From assembly GCA_003209895.1 (NCBI GenBank), contig QCOH01000005.1, forward strand, positions 1 to 64,000: a stretch of 64,000 bases of DNA. The letters run 5' to 3'. Numbering within the stretch: position 1 is the stretch's first letter; the number at the start of each line of letters is the position of its first letter. Under the pieces are notes generated by a model. The model made no database searches and was not told where the DNA came from. It saw only the letters and a program-made list of their open reading frames with translations. A program made the translations under genes and the position numbers. Source of the DNA: Pelagibacteraceae bacterium AG-430-I06. GTDB lineage: Bacteria; Pseudomonadota; Alphaproteobacteria; Pelagibacterales; Pelagibacteraceae. Positions 9,433 through 19,123 of this stretch are shown piece after piece.

Positions 9433-9672
9433 ATGACAAAAAATGTAAATGCTACAGTAAAAAAAATCGTTGCAGATCATCTTGGAATAGACGAGCAAAA
9501 AGTTACTGAGGAGTCAAGCTTCATAGACGATCTTGGGGCAGACAGTCTAGATACAGTTGAACTAGTTATGGCTTTCGAGGAAGAGTTTGGTTCAGAAATT
9601 TCAGATAGTGAAGCAGAAAAAATTTTAACTGTGGGAGACGCTATTAAGTTTATCGAGAGCAAAAGTAACTAA
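9433..9672 (+). CDS. acpP: acyl carrier protein
   Basis: A 79-residue acidic protein with the phosphopantetheine attachment Ser38 in [11 protein letters not shown] and the usual four-helix pattern. The ATG at 9433 is chosen because the family begins here and AAGGAA sits six bases upstream; upstream in-frame codons encode unrelated sequence. In many proteobacteria fabF and mltG follow acpP. Here gmk follows after 16 bases, so fabF must be elsewhere in the genome. Confidence 0.97.
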   Translation: MTKNVNATVKKIVADHLGIDEQKVTEESSFIDDLGADSLDTVELVMAFEEEFGSEISDSEAEKILTVGDAIKFIESKSN

Positions 9673-9688
9673 GAAAATTTTTTAGTTA

Positions 9689-10270
9689 ATGGATAATAGT
9701 AATAAGCCTCTCATGCTTGTGCTTTCCTCGCCATCTGGAGCCGGGAAAACAACACTCACGAAAAAAATTCAAGAATCAGATAGCACTTTTAGAGTTTCTA
9801 TTTCTCATACCACCCGCAAAGCACGTGCCAACGAGGTAGATGGAGTAGATTATCATTTTGTTAAAAAAGCCGAATTTGAAAAATTAATAAAAGACAAAGC
9901 ATTTTATGAGCATGCGAAAATTTTTGAAAATTTATATGGGACATCAAAATCTTCAATAAAAAAAATTACTGAAAAAGGGTACAATGTTTTATTTGATATT
10001 GATTGGCAAGGTGCAGAACAATTGTCGAGACATAAGGAGTTAAATTTGTTAAAAATATTTATACTCCCACCAAGTTTAGATGAACTTAAAAAGAGATTAG
10101 TATCAAGAAATCAAGATGATAAAGAAGCAATAAAAAGAAGGCTAAATGCATATTCAATTGATGTTACTAAGTCAAAAAATTATGATTATGTGTTAGTAAA
10201 TGACAAAGTCGATAATTGCTTTAATGAAATTAAAAAAATTATTGTGAAATTTCAAAATCAAAAAAATTAA
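9689..10270 (+). CDS. gmk: guanylate kinase
   Basis: ATP-dependent phosphorylation of GMP to GDP. The 193-residue protein has the P-loop SSPSGAGKTT (13-22), the GMP-binding 'SHTTRKAR..EVDGVDYHFV' segment and the 'FDIDWQGAEQL' strand. It is last in the fabD-fabG-acpP-gmk run and converges on rsmA with one base between the stops. Confidence 0.96.
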   Translation: MDNSNKPLMLVLSSPSGAGKTTLTKKIQESDSTFRVSISHTTRKARANEVDGVDYHFVKKAEFEKLIKDKAFYEHAKIFENLYGTSKSSIKKITEKGYNVLFDIDWQGAEQLSRHKELNLLKIFILPPSLDELKKRLVSRNQDDKEAIKRRLNAYSIDVTKSKNYDYVLVNDKVDNCFNEIKKIIVKFQNQKN

Positions 10271-10271
10271 T

Positions 10272-11063
10272 TTATTTATTAAACTCAAAATATTCAGTTA
10301 ATTTATAATAAGTTTCTGCAGATAATTCAGACGGTCTACAAGTGAGATCGATATTAAGTTTTTCAGCTATTTTTTCATGATTATTAAAAAGTTTCATGAG
10401 TGTTTTATTTATCATTTTTCTCCTATTAGAAAAAAAAGCATGTGTAATTTTTTCGAGATTTTCAATATTATTTATTTTAAAATTTGTTTTTTGTTTGGGT
10501 TTAAAAACAATTATTTTAGAGTCAACTTTTGGAATTGGAAAGAAACACTTTTTTGATATTTTGAAACTTTTAACTACTTCTAATCTGAAATTAGCTAGCA
10601 CTGAAATTCTGCCAAAATTTTTAGTATTAGTTTTTGCTAATATTCTGTCAGCGACTTCATTTTGAAACATAAATATAATTTTTTTATAAAAAGGTGGCCA
10701 AGAATTTAATTTAATAAACTTAGCTAAAATTTGTGTCGAAATATTATAAGGAAGATTTCCGAATACTATAATATTACGTCCATCATAATTATTTAAATTA
10801 TAACTAAGTATATCATCATTGAATATTTTAAAATTATTAAATAATCTATATTTTTGATTTAAAATATCAAAGAATCTTTTGTCTTTCTCAATCAAAAACA
10901 ACGACTTTGGCTTTTTATTCGAAATTAAATTTGTTAAATTACCCAATCCAGGTCCTATCTCAAAAATATTTTCATCCTTAATTGGCTCTAAATTTACAAT
11001 TTTTTTAATGATATTTTTATCAACTAAGAAATTTTGACCTAAAGACTTTTTAAGTTTAAGCAT
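10272..11063 (-). CDS. rsmA: 16S rRNA dimethyladenosine transferase
   Basis: Dimethylates two adjacent adenines near the 3' end of 16S rRNA. The 263-residue protein has the opening KKSLGQNFLVD, the AdoMet site 'IFEIGPGLGNLT' and the catalytic NLPYNIS motif near residue 108. Last gene of the minus-strand lptF-lptG-lptD-surA-pdxA-rsmA operon; its start overlaps pdxA by eight bases. Confidence 0.96.
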   Translation of the reverse strand: MLKLKKSLGQNFLVDKNIIKKIVNLEPIKDENIFEIGPGLGNLTNLISNKKPKSLFLIEKDKRFFDILNQKYRLFNNFKIFNDDILSYNLNNYDGRNIIVFGNLPYNISTQILAKFIKLNSWPPFYKKIIFMFQNEVADRILAKTNTKNFGRISVLANFRLEVVKSFKISKKCFFPIPKVDSKIIVFKPKQKTNFKINNIENLEKITHAFFSNRRKMINKTLMKLFNNHEKIAEKLNIDLTCRPSELSAETYYKLTEYFEFNK

Positions 11064-12027
11064 TAATTGATTTAAAAAAATTTATAGAGTCTAATAAACT
11101 ACTTGGATTAGCTTTATTTTTTTTTATTATATCTATTCCTACTCCGTGATCTGGAGATACTCTTACAAAAGGGAGGCCAGCAGTTACATTTATTGCATTA
11201 AATTTAAATATTGCTTTAAAAGGTGTCAAAACCTGATCATGATACATTCCTACTAAAACATTTATTCCCTTATTTTTATAGTTAATAAAAGCAGTGTCAG
11301 GTGAAATTGGCCCATAGACAAGAACCCCCCTTTTTTTTAGTAACTTAATTGCCGGTATAATTATTTTTTTCTCTTCTGAATTATTTTTTAATTCATCATT
11401 GTGAGGATTTAGACCTAACACTCCAATCTTGGCTGTTTTTTTTAACTTCTTTTTAAAAAAATTATTTATTGAAGTTATTTTATAGACTATTTTCTTTTTT
11501 GAAATTTTATTAGCAACAGATTTTAATTTAATGTGCGTCGTGACAGGAGAAACAGATAATGAGTTATTGTATATAATCATAGCTTCTTTACCATAAATAC
11601 CTTTTTTTTTAGCCAAAAATTCGGTTATACCATAAAATTTTTCTTTTTTTTGAAAATCGTTTTTATTTATAGCGCAATTAATTAAACCAATAATTTTTTT
11701 TCTATCAATTAAATCCAATCCTATTTCAAAAGAATTTTTAATATAATCAACTTTATTAACTCTTGAAACAGAGAATGGATCTTTAAATTTAAGAGGAACA
11801 TCAAATATATTAAGTTTATTTTTAAAGTTTATTTTATTTATCCCGTTCATTTTATGCAATGGAAAGTTATATCCCATTTTTGTAAATTGTTTTTTTAGTA
11901 AAAGAAAATTTCCAATTATTAAAATATTTAATCCAGCAAAACTTCTTTTTTTTTTCCAGACTTTTGCAATTATCTCAGAGTTAATACTGTTAGGATCTGC
12001 GCTTATAATTCCAATAATTTTTTTCAT
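11056..12027 (-). CDS. pdxA: 4-hydroxythreonine-4-phosphate dehydrogenase
   Basis: Oxidises 4-phosphohydroxy-threonine in the DXP-dependent pyridoxal phosphate pathway. At 323 residues it is family-sized. Likely metal-ligand histidines appear in 'PVTTHIKLKSV', 'GMYHDQVLTPFK' and 'SPDHGVGIDI', all PdxA signatures. The N-terminus MKKIIGIISADPNSINSE fits the family, although the usual 'GDPAGIGPE' loop is diverged. Four-base overlap with surA upstream. Confidence 0.92.
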   Translation of the reverse strand: MKKIIGIISADPNSINSEIIAKVWKKKRSFAGLNILIIGNFLLLKKQFTKMGYNFPLHKMNGINKINFKNKLNIFDVPLKFKDPFSVSRVNKVDYIKNSFEIGLDLIDRKKIIGLINCAINKNDFQKKEKFYGITEFLAKKKGIYGKEAMIIYNNSLSVSPVTTHIKLKSVANKISKKKIVYKITSINNFFKKKLKKTAKIGVLGLNPHNDELKNNSEEKKIIIPAIKLLKKRGVLVYGPISPDTAFINYKNKGINVLVGMYHDQVLTPFKAIFKFNAINVTAGLPFVRVSPDHGVGIDIIKKNKANPSSLLDSINFFKSINA

Positions 12028-12956
12028 AAAAATTTAACCTTTGTTCTCTTTTCTAAATCTGAGTAATGTGAATTTGAAAACATTTCTAATTTCTTCATTT
12101 TTTCCTCGTTTACTATGTTCTTTTTAATGACCTCTAAATTATAAGCAACATTTCTTTCATCAATTATTTTAATAAAGATAAGAATTCCGTCCATTGAAAT
12201 AGGATTACTTATTTCTCCCTTTTTTAACGTATTGATATTCTGATAAATTTGTTTTGAAATTTTATTTTCATTGATCCAGCCTAATCTTCCACCATTGGCT
12301 GCAGAACTCGAAATACTTAATTCATTTGCAGTTTTATCAAATCCAATTTCTTTAATTTTTTTTAAAACTTTATTAGAGGTATATTCTAAGCCTTCACTAG
12401 AAATATTTACCTGTATTTCTGCTAAAAGAAGAGACTTATTTTCTTTTAATTTTTCTACCTCAGTATTTATTTTATTTTCAATTTCAATCGTATTTAGTGA
12501 AATTTTATTTTTATATAATTTAAAGATAGCCGTATTCCATTTTAAATCAGTTTCAAAGTTTTTAATAAGATCTTCAAAGTTAAGATTTTTTTGTTTTAAG
12601 AATATTTTAAAATTTTCTCTTGTCAAATTTAAATTGTTATAAATTCTTGAAATTTGTTTTTCTAAATCTGCTGCGTTATATTCTGTAATCTTTAATCTCT
12701 CTATTTCATTGCTTTTAATAGCTCTACGGACTAAAGATTGAATAGCTAAATTTTTGATTTTTTCATTATTACTCTCATTTATCTCTATATTAGAAAAAAT
12801 ACTTATATATTTTATTTCTTTAATCAAATCATGCCTTGTTATTGGTTGATTACCTACAGTTATGATTATTGAATTTTTTACTTCAGCTATTAAATTTTCT
12901 GAATAAAAAAAAAGAAAAAAAATAATAAATACTTTTTTTATTAAATTATTTTTCAT
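12024..12956 (-). CDS. surA: SurA-like periplasmic chaperone / peptidyl-prolyl isomerase
   Basis: A 310-residue protein with an N-terminal signal peptide (hydrophobic core about 8-22), a SurA N-terminal-like helical region beginning 'ITVGNQPITRHDLIKE', and a single parvulin PPIase domain at about 170-270 ('LLLAEIQVNI...GGRLGWI'). E. coli SurA has 428 residues and two PPIase domains; this is a one-domain form. Between lptD and pdxA, as in E. coli, it probably helps outer-membrane proteins including LptD to fold. Confidence 0.88.
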   Translation of the reverse strand: MKNNLIKKVFIIFFLFFYSENLIAEVKNSIIITVGNQPITRHDLIKEIKYISIFSNIEINESNNEKIKNLAIQSLVRRAIKSNEIERLKITEYNAADLEKQISRIYNNLNLTRENFKIFLKQKNLNFEDLIKNFETDLKWNTAIFKLYKNKISLNTIEIENKINTEVEKLKENKSLLLAEIQVNISSEGLEYTSNKVLKKIKEIGFDKTANELSISSSAANGGRLGWINENKISKQIYQNINTLKKGEISNPISMDGILIFIKIIDERNVAYNLEVIKKNIVNEEKMKKLEMFSNSHYSDLEKRTKVKFL

Positions 12957-15301
12957 CTATCTATGGTTGGCAAATTAACTTTTCCAAATGGGAACAATGA
13001 AATATTAAACATTAAAGTATCAGATGATTCCACATCTCTATCTGTATAAAATTCTCTACGATAGACAAGGCCTGCCCTTAAACAATCGTTTACGTAATTA
13101 TAAGCAAAGTTATAGAATTCTGTAGAATCTGTTTCTAGATTTTTCTTTAGATCAAAACTAAGATTATTATATTTATTAATCTCAAGTTTAAGGTCAGATT
13201 TTAAGTATGAGCTATTTCCAACATGGTTATTTTCTTCAAGATAACCTAAATTAAATTTTGCATTACCTAAAAGAAAACTTGCTTTTAAATCATTGTAATT
13301 AATATCGTTAAAATTATGGTCAAGAGCAAATTCATTTTTAAGAGAAAAATTCTCGTTAAATTTTATTGATGCTTTTCCAACTAAGTCAGAAACCCTCTGA
13401 TCTAAAGAACTTTGAGATGGCATATCGAAGTTACTTTCTAAATTATATACTTGCCCAATAAACAAAGAATAATTCTCCTCTCCAGTTTTATTATTTGAGA
13501 AATCTAAATTAGAAAGTTCTAAACCTATAGCAGCGCTTGTGCCACTATCAATAACGTCCAACTGCGAGTTTTTATTTATCTCAAAAAGATTCGAATAGTT
13601 CAATCTTAGGTCTTCATCGCTGATATTTCTCATATGTCCCGGAGCATATCTAACTGAAAATTTTGGAGTTAAAAGATTAATTTTATTTTTATCCTCTATG
13701 TTTTTAAACATTGGCAAGCTAGTATTGTAAGAAATTGCGCCAAACGTTTCTGCCTGGAATCCATCGGTTTTATAATTATCAGCATTTTCTGCTTCGTAAG
13801 TAACTACTTTCAGCAAACCCTCAAAATTTGATTGTAAGCCCGAAGCATTTCCAAATGATTTTGATTTCCAACCAATGTTGTTGACTAAAAACTTAGTTGT
13901 TTGATTCACCTTAAAGTTTTTAGCAATCGCGTTTGTATAAAGATCAATTATACCAACTTTATCGTTACTTATTAAATTTCTCTCATAAACTAAATTTGGC
14001 AGAACGTATTCATATTTGGAATTATCTATTTTATTTAAATCTTCATAAGCAGTTGCCATTAATCCAAAATATTCCTCGTTATCTTGATATTGAAATTTAA
14101 CTTCATTTGTTAAAATATCCTGGTCAGAACTAACCAGCTCTGTGTCTATATCGTGAACTTTTAAATAAGTATCATTTGACACGTGTTGTAAATTAATTTC
14201 TATATCACTATATATATTATCTTCCTCTAAAAAATTATGTCTAAAATTACCAAAGATATGGTTTCTGGAACCTGAGGTTTTTTTAGTTGTAGTTTTTTCA
14301 TATCCTTCGGTATAGCTAGTATCAACAATAAGAAATGAATTTTGGAATGCCTGTCTATATTCATTTTTGACCAAAATATTTTCACCAGTATAAATCTTTG
14401 GTGTTATCGTCATGTCTTTGTCATCAGAAATTGCCCAATAATAAGGTATTGAGGTTGAAAATCCTACCGAGGAATTATCTGTAAAACGTGGCATCAAAAA
14501 ACCAGATTGTCTTTTAACTGTAGGATCAGGATGAAAAAATTTTGGAAAATAAAATATCGGAAAATCATAAATTTTTAAAACCGCACTGTCATAAAAAATT
14601 GTTTTTCTTGCTGCGTTGTGTTTTATTTCTTTAGCCCTTATCATCCATGGAGGGCATTTGTCATCTTCTCGATTTTTACATGCAGTAAATACTGCTTTAT
14701 TAAAAATAGTTTCATCTTTACTAATAATAGCAGAATTAGCAAAAAATCTCGGCTCATTTCTTGGATCATATTTAAAACTTCCGTCGTTTAAAAACGCTTT
14801 AATATCAGTACCGACTATTTTTCTTTTTTTCTCATCGATATAAATTTCAGTAAAATAATATTCATTATTTTTTTTATCGGTTATTTTTATCTCTCCACTG
14901 GACACAAACATATTTTTTTCTAAAATATAATTAAACATTGTGACAGATATTATGTTTCCGTCCTTATCAATAATTCGTGTTTGATTATTTGAAGATACTA
15001 TTTTTTTATTATTATCGTAAATAATATTTTCAGACTCAACTTTAAAATTTTCAGAAGTCAATATTTCAGTTTTACCAAATGTATTAAGTATATTTTTTTC
15101 TTTATTGTATTTTATTTTATCCGATACAATCATATTATTTTTTATATCTGATACTAAAACATTTCCTTCTGCAGTGATTATTCTATTATCTTTATCTACC
15201 TCTAAAGATTTAGCTTTGATATCTAATTCATCAGCTGACACTAAACTTGAAAAACAAACAAAAATAATTGTTCCTATTAAAATATTTAGTTTATTTATCA
15301 T
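12953..15301 (-). CDS. lptD: LPS-assembly protein LptD
   Basis: Outer-membrane barrel that inserts lipopolysaccharide into the outer leaflet. The 782-residue protein has a signal peptide (about 1-23), an OstA/LptA-like N-terminal domain with repeated 'a.gnV.v.d..n.i.s' strands (about 25-180), then the LptD motif 'PPWMIRAKEIKHN' and 'FPIFYFPKFFHPDP.VKRQSGFLMP', and a long beta-rich barrel. The cysteine pair at about 208-216 and one near the C-terminus could form the known stabilising disulfides. Shows that the cell makes an LPS-bearing outer membrane. Confidence 0.95.
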   Translation of the reverse strand: MINKLNILIGTIIFVCFSSLVSADELDIKAKSLEVDKDNRIITAEGNVLVSDIKNNMIVSDKIKYNKEKNILNTFGKTEILTSENFKVESENIIYDNNKKIVSSNNQTRIIDKDGNIISVTMFNYILEKNMFVSSGEIKITDKKNNEYYFTEIYIDEKKRKIVGTDIKAFLNDGSFKYDPRNEPRFFANSAIISKDETIFNKAVFTACKNREDDKCPPWMIRAKEIKHNAARKTIFYDSAVLKIYDFPIFYFPKFFHPDPTVKRQSGFLMPRFTDNSSVGFSTSIPYYWAISDDKDMTITPKIYTGENILVKNEYRQAFQNSFLIVDTSYTEGYEKTTTKKTSGSRNHIFGNFRHNFLEEDNIYSDIEINLQHVSNDTYLKVHDIDTELVSSDQDILTNEVKFQYQDNEEYFGLMATAYEDLNKIDNSKYEYVLPNLVYERNLISNDKVGIIDLYTNAIAKNFKVNQTTKFLVNNIGWKSKSFGNASGLQSNFEGLLKVVTYEAENADNYKTDGFQAETFGAISYNTSLPMFKNIEDKNKINLLTPKFSVRYAPGHMRNISDEDLRLNYSNLFEINKNSQLDVIDSGTSAAIGLELSNLDFSNNKTGEENYSLFIGQVYNLESNFDMPSQSSLDQRVSDLVGKASIKFNENFSLKNEFALDHNFNDINYNDLKASFLLGNAKFNLGYLEENNHVGNSSYLKSDLKLEINKYNNLSFDLKKNLETDSTEFYNFAYNYVNDCLRAGLVYRREFYTDRDVESSDTLMFNISLFPFGKVNLPTIDR

Positions 15302-16379
15302 AAATTTGTAATACTCCTACAGAGCAAAAAATACTCAATATAAAAACTGGAGCCCAAACCGAAACCAACAGAGGTATCCGTTCTGTTATTCCAAGTGCGG
15401 CAGAAAAATTTTTTAAATAAAATACGAATACACATACTATTATTGATAGCAATATATAATAAGTATTCTGTTTTCTTTCATTACTTCCAAGAGTAAAGGT
15501 GCCCGCAAGCAAAACCATCAACATTAAAAAAAATGGAAGAGATAAATAAAAATGTTTTTTTTCTTTAAGAAGTGAAGGATTATAACCTTTACTTATAAGT
15601 TCATCTGTATTCCTTAATAACCTATAAAATGATATAGTATCTAAATTTGAGTAGATAGAATTAAGTTTTTCTTTATCATAATTTGAGTTTATCACTAAAG
15701 AGTCAAATTTTTCTTTTGAATTCTCTCTGCCAAATTTGTAAACAACAACATCTTTTGCTATCCAATTTGAATTTGAGATATCTGATTTTTTTGCATTTAT
15801 TCTTTCAAAGATAATATTATCTTCATCAAATTTATATATAGTTACGTTAATTAGTTCTTCTAAACTGAGAGACTCTGCTTTGATTATATGTGTTGACAAT
15901 CCCATTTTTTCCTTAATCCATATTCCATTTGATGTAATTGACGCTAAATGATTTTTGTAAATATCATATTTTCCTTTGATATCCACATAGGATTTCACAA
16001 TAACAGAAGTTAATGGATTTATTACTACTAAAGTGAATATACCCAAAACAAAAGCAGTAGTGGAAAAAATTTTTAAGAATTTAAAATTCGAATATCCCAA
16101 TATTTTAATTGAAATGAGATCTCTATTATTTTTTAATTTAATAAAAACCAGCATAGATGTTAAAAAAATAATAAATGGCAATATTTCAACTAACATACTT
16201 GGAATGACCATAAAAGATAATCCAATTGGAATTGAAATATTTACATCAAATTTTCTGAAAAAATTTATCTCCTCAAATAAATTCATTATTAAACCTAGGG
16301 CGATAAAAACTAAAATTACATTTAAAAAACTTTTTAAAAATTGATTAATAAGGTATGTGTTAAGAACAAAATTTTTCAT
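15291..16379 (-). CDS. lptG: LPS export ABC transporter permease LptG
   Basis: A 362-residue YjgP/YjgQ permease: three helices in the first 120 residues, a beta-jellyroll periplasmic domain (about 140-265), and three C-terminal helices. With LptF and LptB it extracts LPS from the inner membrane. Called LptG from its position second in the operon, directly before lptD; 11-base overlap with lptD. Confidence 0.93.
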   Translation of the reverse strand: MKNFVLNTYLINQFLKSFLNVILVFIALGLIMNLFEEINFFRKFDVNISIPIGLSFMVIPSMLVEILPFIIFLTSMLVFIKLKNNRDLISIKILGYSNFKFLKIFSTTAFVLGIFTLVVINPLTSVIVKSYVDIKGKYDIYKNHLASITSNGIWIKEKMGLSTHIIKAESLSLEELINVTIYKFDEDNIIFERINAKKSDISNSNWIAKDVVVYKFGRENSKEKFDSLVINSNYDKEKLNSIYSNLDTISFYRLLRNTDELISKGYNPSLLKEKKHFYLSLPFFLMLMVLLAGTFTLGSNERKQNTYYILLSIIVCVFVFYLKNFSAALGITERIPLLVSVWAPVFILSIFCSVGVLQIYDK

Positions 16380-16381
16380 AA

Positions 16382-17527
16382 TTATCCTTTTAAATTTTCA
16401 AATTTAAATTTTCTTATAATCTCTAAATATAAAAGAGGGATAAATAATAACGGAAATATGTAATAAACTAAACTATAGTAATAAGATAATCCTGAATACC
16501 TTACTAGTATTTCAGCCATCACCAAAGTTACAAAAGCTATTCCACTATATAGATATTTGTAAAAACCTCCAAATTTATTTTCCTCTCTATTTATAAGAAG
16601 GAATGAACAGAGAAGAGCTACGAAAGGAACATAAAGGGGCATTCCAAATCTTCTATTTATTTCTGCCAATACTTCAATTTTTTCTTCAGAAGGACAATTT
16701 AATAATTCTTCCTTGTTTGAGTTATGCAACATACATTTTACCAATGTCATCGAACTAGTTTCTTGAACTTTTGCTTGTATAATTGATTTAGCTCTCATTC
16801 CAGATAACCCAAGTCTAGTTCTTTTAAAATCTACTGACTGAATTTTTCCCTCATCATTCTGAGATTGAATAGTCCCATCCTCAAGAATCAAAATACTTTC
16901 ATTACCATCAACAAGTTTTGCTTTCTTCGCAAAAATTGTCAGGTCTGAAGTATTTTTACTATTATCTAAACTTTTAAAAATCTTACTCTCATCTCTTATA
17001 AATATATTTTTGAAATCTCCATTTTTATTTTTTTCGTCAACGAAAATTGTTAGACCTTCAACCGTATCATTAAATTGATTTGTCTTTATTGTGCTAGATA
17101 CAAAATTTATATCTGATGCTTTAATCAAACTTCTAGAGTAGTTTAACAATATCGGATTTAATATACAGGCTAAAAATAATTGTAAAATTGTTACTAATAG
17201 AGAAACTTTAAAAAAAAAGTTAATTACTTTTATTTTACTTAAACCTGCAGTCCAAAGAGCAATTAATTCATTTTCATTATCAAACTTTTCTATAGTTATC
17301 ATTAAAGATATCAAGAATGACAATGGGATGAATTTTGTTAAAATTTTCACTATGTTTAAAGAAGAATATGCTAGATAGAGGCCAACAGAGTGTCCGTCCT
17401 CTACAATTAAATCTAAGAAATTTACTGATTGAACTGCCCATACTACCGCAGATAAGGCGAACAATACGATAAAAAAGTGCTTGCTTAGTTCTGAAAAGAA
17501 GTGCCTATAAATTTTATCACTAAACAT
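16382..17527 (-). CDS. lptF: LPS export ABC transporter permease LptF
   Basis: A 381-residue permease of the same family as its neighbour: N-terminal helices (about 15-115), periplasmic domain (about 130-270) containing 'TIFVDEKNKNGDFKNIFIRDES', then three helices. First gene of the lptF-lptG-lptD-surA-pdxA-rsmA operon, two bases from lptG. The two cysteines in the loop ('KCMLHNS', 'LNCPSE') are not a general family feature. Confidence 0.93.
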   Translation of the reverse strand: MFSDKIYRHFFSELSKHFFIVLFALSAVVWAVQSVNFLDLIVEDGHSVGLYLAYSSLNIVKILTKFIPLSFLISLMITIEKFDNENELIALWTAGLSKIKVINFFFKVSLLVTILQLFLACILNPILLNYSRSLIKASDINFVSSTIKTNQFNDTVEGLTIFVDEKNKNGDFKNIFIRDESKIFKSLDNSKNTSDLTIFAKKAKLVDGNESILILEDGTIQSQNDEGKIQSVDFKRTRLGLSGMRAKSIIQAKVQETSSMTLVKCMLHNSNKEELLNCPSEEKIEVLAEINRRFGMPLYVPFVALLCSFLLINREENKFGGFYKYLYSGIAFVTLVMAEILVRYSGLSYYYSLVYYIFPLLFIPLLYLEIIRKFKFENLKG

Positions 17528-17602
17528 TTTTGTATAATTGTATATACTTAAATCAACATAGAATTAATTTCAATCTATGGTTTAACTATGACCAATAATT
17601 CA

Positions 17603-17631
17603 TTGAAATCTGATATATTTGGACTTATATA
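17603..17631 (+). promoter_or_regulatory. sigma70-type promoter of pepA
   Basis: TTGAAA (17603-17608), a 17-base spacer and TATATA (17626-17631), followed by about 34 bases to the pepA ATG. It lies in the 138-base divergent gap between lptF and pepA, the only sizeable gap nearby. Confidence 0.5.
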
Positions 17632-17665
17632 CCTGTCAGTTTTACTTAATCTATTTTAAAAACTT

Positions 17666-19123
17666 ATGACTATAAAATTAAATTATTTAAAAAAAACAAG
17701 CAGTAAATTATCGACAAATCTGGTCCTTTTTTGTAATGAGAAATTTAGCATTAGCACCTTAAAAAAATACCTAATCAACACTGAATTTACATATATAAAT
17801 GATTTATTAAAAAAATTCGATCTTAAAAAGAATTTATTTATTTTTGAGGTAAATTCTAAAAAAAAGATAGTACTGGTATCAATTAAAAATAATTTAAAAA
17901 ATTCTGATGTAGAAAATTTAGGGGCTGAATTTTATAAAATAGTAAACCACGGAAAAAATAGTGAGTACCTTATAATTTCTGATAGTATAGTTGGAGAACA
18001 TGATAATTTTTTAGGTCACTTTCTTCATGGCATAAAATTAAAATCTTATGAATTTAAAAAATATAAAACTAAAAAAAATACAAGGCTCATTTCAATTAAT
18101 ATAACAGGTAATAAAAATAAACCTTCAGTTCAAAGCCAAATTAAATTTAAGGCTTTGGAAGAAGGAACTTTTTTTGCGAGAGATTTAGTATCAGAGCCTG
18201 GAAATATTTTGCATCCAGATGAATATGCAAAAAGATTGAATTCTCTGAAAAAAGATGGATTAAAGGTAAATATATATGATGAAAAAAAATTAAAAAAACT
18301 CGGTATGCACGCATTACTCGGTGTAGGTCAGGGGAGTGTAAGAGGATCCTATCTCGTAACATTAGAATGGAATGGAGTAAAAAATAATTCTAAACCATTA
18401 GCATTTGTTGGAAAAGGAGTTTGTTTTGATACTGGAGGATATTCACTTAAACCAGCAAAATTTATGGAAGACATGACCTATGACATGGCAGGATCAGCTA
18501 CTGTAGTAGGTTTAATGAAAAACTTTGCTTTAAGAAAAGCAAAAATTAACGCTGTGGGCGTCGTAGGCCTTGTAGAGAATATGGTTAGTGGAAATGCACA
18601 AAGACCTGGAGATATAGTTAAATCTTACAGCGGCAAAACTATAGAAATACTGAATACAGATGCAGAGGGTAGATTAGTTTTAGCTGATGCATTAACATTT
18701 ACAGAGAAAAAATTTAAACCAAAATTCATAGTTGATTTAGCAACCTTAACGGGCGCTATCATAGTTTGTTTGGGTTCAGAGTATGCAGGACTTTTTTCAA
18801 ATGACGATAAATTATCTAAACAGATTTTTAATGCAGGAGAAAAAGTTGAAGAAAAAGTATGGAGAATGCCTCTTCATAAAAATTATGATAAACTTATGAA
18901 CTCTAAAAATGCTGATGTGCAAAATATAAATTATGTTGGAGGAGCTGGTTCAACAACAGCAGCTCAATTTTTACAAAGATTTATTTTAAATAACACTCCA
19001 TGGGCACATTTAGATATTGCTGGTATGGCTTTTTCAAAATATGGCGGAGCATTAAATTCAGGTGGCGCAACAGGATTTGGAGTAAGGTTATTGAATAAAC
19101 TTGTTGAAGAAAACTATGAGTAG
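17666..19123 (+). CDS. pepA: leucyl aminopeptidase (M17)
   Basis: Metal-dependent exopeptidase releasing N-terminal residues. The 485-residue protein has a variable N-terminal domain and a conserved C-terminal catalytic domain with 'GKGVCFDTGGYSLKPA', 'YDMAGSATV' and the signature NTDAEGRLVLADAL carrying metal ligands. Placed divergently from lptF, as in many proteobacteria. The final codons contain the start of ndk. Confidence 0.96.
   Translation: MTIKLNYLKKTSSKLSTNLVLFCNEKFSISTLKKYLINTEFTYINDLLKKFDLKKNLFIFEVNSKKKIVLVSIKNNLKNSDVENLGAEFYKIVNHGKNSEYLIISDSIVGEHDNFLGHFLHGIKLKSYEFKKYKTKKNTRLISINITGNKNKPSVQSQIKFKALEEGTFFARDLVSEPGNILHPDEYAKRLNSLKKDGLKVNIYDEKKLKKLGMHALLGVGQGSVRGSYLVTLEWNGVKNNSKPLAFVGKGVCFDTGGYSLKPAKFMEDMTYDMAGSATVVGLMKNFALRKAKINAVGVVGLVENMVSGNAQRPGDIVKSYSGKTIEILNTDAEGRLVLADALTFTEKKFKPKFIVDLATLTGAIIVCLGSEYAGLFSNDDKLSKQIFNAGEKVEEKVWRMPLHKNYDKLMNSKNADVQNINYVGGAGSTTAAQFLQRFILNNTPWAHLDIAGMAFSKYGGALNSGGATGFGVRLLNKLVEENYE

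Noticed and set aside
12271-12642. Long open frame opposite surA, and similar ones opposite the RND exporter, rplI, lptD and lptG
   Set aside because: Each mirrors a well-supported gene on the other strand. The translations are Ser/Phe/Ile-rich with no domain, as expected from reverse-complemented lysine-rich coding sequence.
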